From contig JBJXHC010000009.1 of NCBI GenBank assembly GCA_046160825.1, positions 1 through 64,000 of the forward strand: a stretch of 64,000 bases of DNA. Direction: 5' to 3'. Under the pieces are notes generated by a model, which saw only the letters and a program-made list of their open reading frames with translations, had not been told where the DNA came from and searched no databases. This document shows positions 48,792 through 54,782 of the stretch, piece after piece (positions within the stretch are counted from its first letter, which is position 1; the number at the start of each line of letters is the position of its first letter). Both the position numbers and the translations under genes were made by a program. Source of the stretch: JBJXHC01 sp046160825 (GTDB lineage: Bacteria > Bacteroidota > Ignavibacteria > UBA10030 > UBA6906).

Positions 48792-48809
48792 GGTAGTGCT
48801 AAAGTTTGA
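48792..48809 (+). repeat. Left terminal inverted repeat
   Basis: GGTAGTGCTAAAGTTTGA. It pairs with the complement of 52735-52752 with one mismatch (A/C at position 10). The first bases resemble the left end of IS1 (GGTGATGCT), recalled from memory. Confidence 0.88.
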
Positions 48810-48837
48810 GGTGGGTGTGACAGAGAGACAGAGTTAG

Positions 48838-49467
48838 TCAGAGTGAGAACAAATCAATACCTTCCACTTGGAGTCTTATCTTCATTGCATTATCCGAGAC
48901 ATTAAAGTCCTTGCAAATATGTTTGGCGATATATGGGTACAAGGCTTGTGAGTCCGCGTCGGGGAGAGTTTCACGTACTTTATCCAATAGCTTTTGACAC
49001 GTCGTGTGTTTTAGGGAATCTATCAGTTTGCCGCGGGGAACCAGTAGTCTCCCCGCGAATTCATTGGCTTGGTACTCCATTCTTTTCCATATCCACATTG
49101 GAATAGTATCGAGAATCTGTTTCCAGTTTTCATAGGAAGTTGGGCGGAGCAATGCAACTTGGGCGGGGTGCAAAACCTTGTGCCCAAGCTCGTGAGCAAT
49201 AGAAAATCGTAAACGCACCTCTGGGGAATTTATTTCACAGACGATTTCATCGAGAGTACTTAATAGAAAAGCCTCGGTGTTCGCAAGTTGTTTGAGTCCG
49301 GGCACTGGGGTAAAAGTCAGGTCAAACCCCTTTTCTGCGATTAGTTCAACATCTACCGGAATTCCGTCCCCCCAATATTTGTGCCTTACCTGATCGGCAA
49401 TATCCCGAATCTCGGACTCTTCGAGACGGGGAACATTCATTTTCTGGAAATCGAGAGATGCGCTCAT
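48838..49467 (-). CDS. ImmA/IrrE-type metallopeptidase
   Basis: A 209-residue zinc peptidase. HELGH at 92-96 lies in FSIAHELGHKVLHP, and EYQANEFAGRLLVP provides the downstream ligand helix, both standard for the ImmA/IrrE family. Such peptidases usually cleave or inactivate a partner XRE repressor in response to damage or stress, as ImmA does to ImmR in ICEBs1. Its start overlaps the xre stop by four bases (ATGA). The stop is 46 bases from the left end of the element. Confidence 0.9.
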   Translation of the reverse strand: MSASLDFQKMNVPRLEESEIRDIADQVRHKYWGDGIPVDVELIAEKGFDLTFTPVPGLKQLANTEAFLLSTLDEIVCEINSPEVRLRFSIAHELGHKVLHPAQVALLRPTSYENWKQILDTIPMWIWKRMEYQANEFAGRLLVPRGKLIDSLKHTTCQKLLDKVRETLPDADSQALYPYIAKHICKDFNVSDNAMKIRLQVEGIDLFSL

Positions 49468-49829
49468 CTACGTTTAAGAAGGTCAATAATTTTGTTAAGC
49501 TCTTCTTCTGTTGGCTTTTCGCCTTTAGCGGTTCTGAATAGAACTGGTAGTGCCGCAATTACTTCGGAATCAGAATAAACCTCATCAGGGATCCTCCCTC
49601 TTTCCATTGCGGACAACTCAAAGAACTTGTTCCAATCGCTGGAATTTCTTTCAAACCCCAATAGCTGTGCAATGAACTCCATTTTCTCAGAACTATCTGG
49701 GGGTGTCAATCTGCCCCTTTCGATTTTACTCCAATTGCTGGGATCTACCCCTGCGTGGGTGCAGAACTCCCTCAAGCTAAGATTGACGCTTAGCCTTTTT
49801 TCCCGTACGAATTGACCGAATGTGCCCAT
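49464..49829 (-). CDS. XRE-family transcriptional regulator
   Basis: A 121-residue protein with an N-terminal helix-turn-helix (about residues 5-62, FGQFVREKRLSVNLSLREFC then VDPSNWSKIERG) and a short C-terminal helical region ending in KRR. GGAGG lies 11 bases before the ATG. With the overlapping ImmA-like peptidase gene it forms a repressor/anti-repressor pair. It probably represses its own promoter, because a palindrome covers the -10 (49909-49945). Confidence 0.9.
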   Translation of the reverse strand: MGTFGQFVREKRLSVNLSLREFCTHAGVDPSNWSKIERGRLTPPDSSEKMEFIAQLLGFERNSSDWNKFFELSAMERGRIPDEVYSDSEVIAALPVLFRTAKGEKPTEEELNKIIDLLKRR

Positions 49830-49908
49830 AGTGTCGTATCCTCCGTGTTTGACGTGTTTTTGGGAAGAGGCTTTCCCTCTTACTAACTCTCCTTATCATG
49901 TTAGTTAA

Positions 49909-49945
49909 CGTGGTAAATATACACCACGACAAACCCGTATGTCAA
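49909..49945 (-). promoter_or_regulatory. xre-immA promoter with operator over the -10
   Basis: On the minus strand TTGACA (49940-49945) and TATATT (49916-49921) are separated by 18 bases. The palindrome CGTGGTGTATATTTACCACG (49909-49928, 6-bp arms) has the -10 at its centre. This is the layout of an autorepressed promoter, with an 80-base leader to the xre start. Confidence 0.75.
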
Positions 49946-50041
49946 CATTATAATAGGATTTTTCACAAGTTATTAACATTTGCGTGGTTAGAGACATACC
50001 AGATTCAAAATCAAAGGGTACGGAATTTTGCCACATTCCAC

Positions 50042-50070
50042 TTGACATGTGTCCTTGTAATGCTTATATT
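50042..50070 (+). promoter_or_regulatory. Sigma-70-type promoter for the 50100 gene
   Basis: TTGACA (50042-50047) and TATATT (50065-50070) with an ideal 17-base spacer, about 30 bases before the ATG at 50100. GGGAG at 50085-50089 is the ribosome-binding site. Confidence 0.75.
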
Positions 50071-50099
50071 CCTTGTAACAACGTGGGAGTTTACAAGAT

Positions 50100-50474
50100 A
50101 TGAATCAGGCAAATTACTTAGAAATACTGGAAGAGCGATTGCGCCAGGTGGACGAGCAGCGAGAGGCGCTGGCGAAGCTGATTGCAATTGAAAAGGGGCA
50201 GCCACAAATCATGCTCACAACGGCAACAATGAAATCCACTCCCCCTTTGTCTACTGTTAGTGGAAGAGTAGTTGACGCTATCATTGAATTGATTCACACA
50301 CGCGGTAGGCAGGTAAGAACAGAAGAAATTCTTGCCTACGTAGAGGAGAGGCAGTTAAGTTTGGGAAACACCAAAAACAAGGAAGCGTCTCTTGCGGCGA
50401 TGCTTTCACAGGAGATTGCGAAGAAGAGTGCGAGGCTTCGACGGGTTGAGCGTGGTGTGTACGATCTTAAATAA
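50100..50474 (+). CDS. Small coiled-coil/winged-helix protein (HARE-HTH-like)
   Basis: A 124-residue protein. Residues 1-33 are a charged helix likely to form a coiled coil (EERLRQVDEQREALAKLI), followed by a linker to about 52. A winged-helix-like domain (VVDAIIELIHTRGRQVRTEEIL to LRRVERGVYDLK) then resembles HARE-HTH domains, which are often linked to restriction-modification and chromatin proteins. The assignment is tentative. It has its own promoter and is followed by a stem-loop. Its role in the element is unknown; a DNA-binding accessory is plausible. Confidence 0.7.
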   Translation: MNQANYLEILEERLRQVDEQREALAKLIAIEKGQPQIMLTTATMKSTPPLSTVSGRVVDAIIELIHTRGRQVRTEEILAYVEERQLSLGNTKNKEASLAAMLSQEIAKKSARLRRVERGVYDLK

Positions 50475-50477
50475 AAA

Positions 50478-50496
50478 GGCGCTCACTAAGAGCGCC
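50478..50496. terminator. Stem-loop, possible bidirectional terminator
   Basis: A 7-bp stem GGCGCTC / GAGCGCC with a 5-base ACTAA loop, three bases after the stop at 50474. Five A residues precede it and ATTT follows, so it would work better on the minus strand. Confidence 0.55.
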
Positions 50497-50514
50497 ATTT
50501 GCCAAACCTCAAAC

Positions 50515-50653
50515 GGAGTGCTGAAACACTCCAGATCGGAAGGGTGTATGAATAAGCCGTTAAAAATACCAGCTTAATAACCCGCTTACAAGCGGGCTTC
50601 TCAGGTGTTTCCGCACCCTTGAAGCCCTAAATCACCGCTTGCTGTGAACAAGC
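50515..50653 (+). other. Structured leader with competing stems before the transposase
   Basis: Several perfect pairings lie in 140 bases: GGAGTG/CACTCC (50515-50532), CCCGCT/AGCGGG (50581-50596), AAGGGTG/CACCCTT (50540-50546 with 50614-50620), GGGCTTC/GAAGCCC (50594-50600 with 50621-50627) and GCTTG/CAAGC (50637-50653). Two of them share the GGG at 50594-50596 and so exclude each other. A nine-codon frame (50548-50577, MNKPLKIPA) with GGAAGGG upstream lies inside. This looks like an attenuation-type leader or a structured RNA, but no known class was recognised. Confidence 0.5.
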
Positions 50654-50721
50654 AATGACCTCACCTGCAATATAGTTCATGGCAAGCCCAAAATCAACAT
50701 CGAAACCAAAGGGAATTTGCC

Positions 50722-51558
50722 ATGAACGTCCTATCCAACGAAAAGAAAACCCTCGTTCTCTCTCTCATCACCGAGGGACAATCTATTAGAGCCACCTCCC
50801 GCATTACAAACGTCAGTCAACCAACAATTCTCAAGCTGTTATTGGATGCAGCCGCAAAAGCTCGCGATATTCACGATGCAATGATGATGAACATTCAATC
50901 CAAGTTTATTGAGACGGACGAAATCTGGAATTTTATTCAGAAGAAACAGAAGCGCGTCAAGTCAGAAGAGGAGGAAAGAGAATGTGGAGATTTCTATACG
51001 TTCATTTGCTTGGATGCAGATACAAAACTCGTTCCTGTTTACCGTGTCGGGAAACGCACTGCAAGCGTAACCGTATCAGTTATGAAAGAACTATCCTTGC
51101 GTGTCCCCACTCGCTTTCAGTTGTCAACGGATGCTTTCAGGCCGTACTCTGATGCGGTTAGCCGTGTGTGGGGTGCCGATATTGATTATGCACAGATTCA
51201 CAAAGAGTATGCAGAACTGAATGAAGGTCAGAAGCGTTACAGTCCGGCGAGGATAATACGCGTGACCAAGAATCCGATCATGGGAAACCCGAACAACGAC
51301 AGGATTTCAACGAGCTATGTTGAAAGACAAAACTTGACTGTCAGAATGCAAATGAGAAGATTTACAAGATTGACAAATGGGTTTTCAAAGTCTGTGAAGC
51401 ACCACGAGGCAGCGGTTGATCTGCATTTCTTTTTCTACAACTTCATGCGCATTCACTCTACCCTGAGGGTCACGCCAGCAATGGAAGCGGCGGTGACAAA
51501 TCGGCTTTGGTCTTGGGAGGACTTGTTGACTTGGGGTGCAGAGGCAAAAGCAGCATAG
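50722..51558 (+). CDS. IS1-family-like transposase
   Basis: A 278-residue DDE transposase in one frame, without the frameshift that classical IS1 uses. An N-terminal helix-turn-helix (about 10-45, QSIRATSRITNVSQPTILKLL) replaces the zinc finger of classical InsA. Catalytic candidates are Asp66 (ETDEIW), Asp137 (LSTDAFR) and Glu201 (YVERQNLTVRM). The C-terminal part (FFYNFMRIHSTLRVTPAM) is also typical of this group. The last 106 bases overlap the 3' end of the methyltransferase gene on the other strand. All catalytic residues are present, so it looks functional. Confidence 0.9.
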   Translation: MNVLSNEKKTLVLSLITEGQSIRATSRITNVSQPTILKLLLDAAAKARDIHDAMMMNIQSKFIETDEIWNFIQKKQKRVKSEEEERECGDFYTFICLDADTKLVPVYRVGKRTASVTVSVMKELSLRVPTRFQLSTDAFRPYSDAVSRVWGADIDYAQIHKEYAELNEGQKRYSPARIIRVTKNPIMGNPNNDRISTSYVERQNLTVRMQMRRFTRLTNGFSKSVKHHEAAVDLHFFFYNFMRIHSTLRVTPAMEAAVTNRLWSWEDLLTWGAEAKAA

Positions 51559-52406
51559 GGGGTGTTGGCAAGGCGCTGGTTGGCTATGCGACAATACTCT
51601 TCATTGATCTCATAGCCAACATAGTCCCTCCCCATTTGCTTGGCCGCAACGCAAGTTGTGCCAACGCCAAGGAAGGGATCAAGAATAAGGTCATTCTTGT
51701 AGCTATAGAGGTTAATGAGGCGTTCAGGTAGTGCTACGGGAAACGGTGCAGGGTGTCCGACCTTCTTAGCGGACTCCGGTCGTATATCCCATATTGAAAG
51801 CGTGTCCCTCGTGAAGTCCTTTGATGAAATTGTACTCTCTCCTTTGCGTGCCCGATCAAATCTTCCCTTTGAGAAAACCAGAATGTACTCATGCACGTCT
51901 CTCATTGTTGGGTTCTTCGCTGAACGGAATGACCCCCAAGCACAAGAGCCATTCGCACCGTTCGCTTTCTTCCAGATGATTTCTCCTCTCATGAGAAAGC
52001 CGATCTCTTGCATCAACTCTGTCACATAGCTTGCAAGTGGGATGTATGGCTTTCGCCCAAGGTTTGCAACGTTCACACAAGCGCGTCCCCCTGGCTCTAA
52101 TACTCTATAGGTTTCCAAGAACACATTGAACAGCAAACCAAGATACTCGTCGCGACTCAGGTCGTTATCGTATTCTTTTCCAACATTGTACGGCGGTGAA
52201 GTTATCATTAAGGCAACGGAGTTGCTTGGTAACTCGATCATTGCCTCTGATGATTTGTGGAAAATCTGATTTCGGATAGTCGCCCAGTTCATCAGCGACT
52301 CTGATGAGACTCCCTTCAGTTCACCCGTGAATCTACGCGCATAAAAAGCGCTGGCGTTGTGTCCTTCTCTTGCCGATGAGCCGAATGATCTCGTTTCAGT
52401 CCCCAT
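51453..52406 (-). CDS. DNA methyltransferase, beta-class, N4-cytosine type
   Basis: A 317-residue enzyme that methylates DNA using SAM. The catalytic motif TSPPY at 69-73 comes before the SAM-binding motif DPFLGVGT at 243-250, the beta-class order, and the SPPY form usually means N4-cytosine. The target-recognition region lies between the two motifs (about 140-230). The last 35 or so residues extend past the usual end of the fold and are encoded opposite the transposase 3' end. It starts directly after the 73-codon gene. No restriction endonuclease is recognised in the element, so it is an orphan methyltransferase. Confidence 0.9.
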   Translation of the reverse strand: MGTETRSFGSSAREGHNASAFYARRFTGELKGVSSESLMNWATIRNQIFHKSSEAMIELPSNSVALMITSPPYNVGKEYDNDLSRDEYLGLLFNVFLETYRVLEPGGRACVNVANLGRKPYIPLASYVTELMQEIGFLMRGEIIWKKANGANGSCAWGSFRSAKNPTMRDVHEYILVFSKGRFDRARKGESTISSKDFTRDTLSIWDIRPESAKKVGHPAPFPVALPERLINLYSYKNDLILDPFLGVGTTCVAAKQMGRDYVGYEINEEYCRIANQRLANTPYAAFASAPQVNKSSQDQSRFVTAASIAGVTLRVE

Positions 52407-52628
52407 TCACTTCTTCCCGAATTGTTTCATAAGAGCCAGTGGTATATGCCACTTCGCTTTATTCCCCTTGCCAACCTGTTCAATCCCCATATCTTTCATT
52501 TTGTTGTAATACCCGCCACCACTCCCGCCAATCTTTTCCATATACTTGCGTGGTGTGCCAGAAAAGACACCATCTACAGCATTTTGAACCATGTAACGTA
52601 TTGTTTTTTCAAGAACGGTCTCAGGCAT
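52407..52628 (-). CDS. Small protein next to the DNA methyltransferase
   Basis: A 73-residue basic protein with no recognised family. It starts at ATG 52626-52628, nine bases after a GGAGG, and its stop abuts the methyltransferase start, so the two are translated in sequence from one transcript. A conserved-looking glycine run (KIGGSGGGYYNKMKDMGI) and the WHIPLALMKQFGKK tail suggest a small helix-turn-helix-like or DNA-binding fold. A controller or specificity role is only a guess. The frame upstream to 52724 was rejected because it crosses the promoter. Confidence 0.65.
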   Translation of the reverse strand: MPETVLEKTIRYMVQNAVDGVFSGTPRKYMEKIGGSGGGYYNKMKDMGIEQVGKGNKAKWHIPLALMKQFGKK

Positions 52629-52679
52629 TGGGGTTTGCCTCCGATGTGTGGGTTGGTGGGCTGGATTGCATCGCGGCGA

Positions 52680-52708
52680 AATATACCAGTTGACCAACCA
52701 AAACGCAA
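52680..52708 (-). promoter_or_regulatory. Promoter for the small protein-methyltransferase operon
   Basis: On the minus strand TTGCGT (52703-52708) and TATATT (52680-52685) are 17 bases apart, about 27 bases inside the right inverted repeat. The element thus carries its own promoter for the methyltransferase. Confidence 0.6.
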
Positions 52709-52734
52709 GGGGACAATTTGTCATGCGGGTCTAT

Positions 52735-52752
52735 TCAAACTTGAGCACTACC
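52735..52752 (-). repeat. Right terminal inverted repeat
   Basis: Read on the minus strand: GGTAGTGCTCAAGTTTGA, 17 of 18 bases identical to the left end. Confidence 0.88.
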
Positions 52753-52760
52753 CCCCCATC
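52753..52760. repeat. Target-site duplication, right copy
   Basis: CCCCCATC directly outside the right inverted repeat and identical to 48784-48791. Confidence 0.88.
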
Positions 52761-52833
52761 GGCCGCGTGGGGTTGTTATTCCCGCCTGATTTCCTTTTCT
52801 TCAATGCCATCATCCACTTCAAGTGAATATCAC

Positions 52834-53100
52834 ATGACCACCAAAGCCCCTTCGTCCGTGAAGCAGGCACCAGAGAACGCCATCGAAAAACTCGCGTATG
52901 CCGCTGTCGCAAGTATTCCAACGGTGGATCCTCACGATCAAGATCGTCTCGGATACAATGTTTGGCGATGGCTCACTCTCAGGCGTGATCCGCTCGACAT
53001 TGCAGTAAAAACCGCCGGTGCCCGGCTGAAGATCAGCGACGAAGAAGCAGTCCAGCGCATCAAAGAGCATCTGCAGAAGAACGGCATCCAGATTCCATAA
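52834..53100 (+). CDS. Hypothetical small protein upstream of marC
   Basis: An 88-residue helical protein of unknown family. It has no signal or membrane segment. The central NVWRWLTLRRDPLDIAVKTAG and the C-terminal KISDEEAVQRIKEHLQKNGIQIP could be a small DNA- or RNA-binding or adaptor fold. The ATG at 52834 is preceded by a weak AAGTG, and earlier in-frame starts lie inside or next to the mobile element. The stop overlaps the marC start (TAATG), so the two genes are coupled. Confidence 0.65.
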   Translation: MTTKAPSSVKQAPENAIEKLAYAAVASIPTVDPHDQDRLGYNVWRWLTLRRDPLDIAVKTAGARLKISDEEAVQRIKEHLQKNGIQIP

Positions 53101-53684
53101 TGGATATGGAGATATTTCTCCTCACATTTATTCCCCTGTTTGTTGCGATTGATGTATTCGGCGTGCTGCCCCTCTTCGTTGCGCTCACGGATGGGATACC
53201 GGAACGCCGTCGCAAGAAACTCACCGCTGAAGCCACGCTTACCGCATTTGCTGTTTCGATGATTTTTCTCGTGGGTGGAAAACTTATTTTTTCATTCCTC
53301 GGAATTTCCGAGAATGACTTCCGTGTCGGCGGCGGGATTGTGCTGCTGGTTCTTGCCGTGAACGACCTGCTGTTTGCCAAGGACACGAAGAGGGATGTTT
53401 CATCCACCGTCGGCATCGTCCCGATCGGCATTCCACTTATCATGGGCCCTGCGGCCCTCACCACAATCCTCATCCTTGTGGATTCCTACGGCTACTTGTG
53501 GACGAGCGTGTCACTCCTCGTCAACCTGTTTATTGTGTGGCTTGTCTTCGCCCAATCGCACCATGTCACCCGTGTGATCGGTACGGCAGGTTCACGCGCT
53601 GTTGCGAAAGTGGCGGCGTTGCTGCTTTCCGGTATCGCCGTGATGATGATACGCAGCGGCATCACAGCCATGCTCGGACAATGA
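53100..53684 (+). CDS. marC: MarC-family integral membrane protein
   Basis: A 194-residue protein with six membrane segments. The family signature is present as FVAIDVFGVLPLF near the N-terminus and GIVPIGIPLIMGPAALTT in the middle. Despite the name, MarC proteins have no proven role in multiple antibiotic resistance and their substrate is unknown. Translation is coupled to the preceding small gene. Confidence 0.92.
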   Translation: MDMEIFLLTFIPLFVAIDVFGVLPLFVALTDGIPERRRKKLTAEATLTAFAVSMIFLVGGKLIFSFLGISENDFRVGGGIVLLVLAVNDLLFAKDTKRDVSSTVGIVPIGIPLIMGPAALTTILILVDSYGYLWTSVSLLVNLFIVWLVFAQSHHVTRVIGTAGSRAVAKVAALLLSGIAVMMIRSGITAMLGQ

Positions 53685-53917
53685 ACCACGCTCCCGGTCT
53701 GGAAGCCACGGCTCACGGGACTCAGTTTAGTTGGTTATTTTCTTTGTACGAACTCTCCCTCATCGGATTGAACTTTTCCCTTCCCTTGCGAAGGTAGGGT
53801 AGAGCTGTTGGTATCGCCATACGGATTCGAGGTTGAAGCTGTTACCGTCAAAAACACTAACAGGTTGTAGAAGGATATCCAAACTTTCTTTATTTCATCA
53901 CAATGGACTGAACCGGA

Positions 53918-54718
53918 ATGGATCTTGGATTGAAACGTCGGGTCGCAATTGTCGCGGCATCAAGTCAGGGGTTGGGCAAGGCTGCGGCGATGACTCTGGC
54001 ACAAGAAGGCGCGTACGTGGTGTTGCTTGCCCGTGACAAGAAACGCATTCAAGCGGCGGCGAAGGAAATCACTAAACATGCAGGAAAGAAAAGCGTTGCC
54101 ATTCTGCCGCTCGTTGCGGATGTTGCCAAGGCGAAGGACATTACGCGTGTTGTGCAGACGACGCTCAAGGAGTTTGGCCGGATCGACATTCTCGTGACCA
54201 ATGCCGGCGGTCCGCCGTCAGGTGGATTTATGGACCTTGATGATGAAAAATGGATGACCGGAATAAATCTGAATCTCATGAGCGTCATACGCTTCATACG
54301 CGCAGTATTGCCTTACATGCAGAAACAAAAGTTCGGGCGCATCATCAATATCACGTCGCTCACGGTGAAACAGCCATCAAATGATCTCATCATCTCGTCA
54401 ACGGTTCGTCCCGGAATCATCGGACTCTCAAAAGTTCTCTCCAATCTCTACGCGAAGGATGGCATCACAATCAACAACGTCGCACCGGGCTTTATCATGA
54501 CGGGCAGACAACAGGAATTGGGTGCCGCACGGGCGGCGAAGAAGGGAATATCGTTCGAGGACTATGTCGCGGAATCAAGCAAGGAGATTCCCGCCGGCAG
54601 GTTCGGCAAACCGGATGAACTTGCGAGCGTGATAGTATTTCTCGCCTCAACGAAGGCAAGCTATGTGAATGGCGTAACGCTCAGTGTCGATGGCGGATTG
54701 GTGAAGGGCCTGCTCTAA
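53918..54718 (+). CDS. SDR-family oxidoreductase lacking the canonical Tyr/Lys
   Basis: A 266-residue Rossmann-fold protein resembling 3-oxoacyl-ACP reductases. The nucleotide loop is AASSQGLGKA (about 13-22), NAGGPPSGG follows, and the catalytic serine region is NITSLTVKQPS. Where YxxxK is expected the sequence reads SSTVRPGIIGLSK, so the catalytic tyrosine and lysine are replaced, as in the BKR-like SDR subgroup. It may bind NAD(P) without the usual reductase activity. A 233-base gap upstream shows no other gene. Confidence 0.88.
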   Translation: MDLGLKRRVAIVAASSQGLGKAAAMTLAQEGAYVVLLARDKKRIQAAAKEITKHAGKKSVAILPLVADVAKAKDITRVVQTTLKEFGRIDILVTNAGGPPSGGFMDLDDEKWMTGINLNLMSVIRFIRAVLPYMQKQKFGRIINITSLTVKQPSNDLIISSTVRPGIIGLSKVLSNLYAKDGITINNVAPGFIMTGRQQELGAARAAKKGISFEDYVAESSKEIPAGRFGKPDELASVIVFLASTKASYVNGVTLSVDGGLVKGLL

Positions 54719-54724
54719 AAACAC

Positions 54725-54752
54725 GTAGGGGTGTTCAACTGAACACCCCTAC
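54725..54752. repeat. Long perfect palindrome between convergent genes
   Basis: GTAGGGGTGTTCA and its exact complement TGAACACCCCTAC are separated by two bases, giving 13-bp arms. It sits between the SDR and M3 peptidase stops. It can act as a two-way terminator although no T run follows, and it resembles dispersed GTAGGGG-type palindromes seen in many genomes. Confidence 0.7.
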
Positions 54753-54782
54753 TGACAATACGATCCAACAGCGTTGATTAGT

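Larger units (their letters stand above)
48792..52752. mobile_element. IS1-family-like transposon with passenger genes, 3961 bp
   Basis: The element is bounded by 18-bp inverted repeats that match at 17 positions and flanked by a perfect 8-bp direct repeat. The ends begin GGT, as IS1 ends do, and the only transposase inside (50722-51558) is of the IS1 type, so the whole block can be one transposable unit. Passengers are immA-like and xre genes, a small winged-helix-like gene, a DNA methyltransferase gene and a 73-codon gene. It is visibly AT-richer than its flanks. Removing it and one copy of the repeat gives a clean intergenic site between the ABC ATPase gene (minus) and the 52834 gene (plus). 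Function of the cargo is inferred. Confidence 0.85.

Noticed and set aside
50580..51600. A smaller IS1 element limited to the transposase gene
   Set aside because: No second inverted-repeat pair or target duplication was seen close to the transposase; the only repeat pair with a duplication is at 48792 and 52752.
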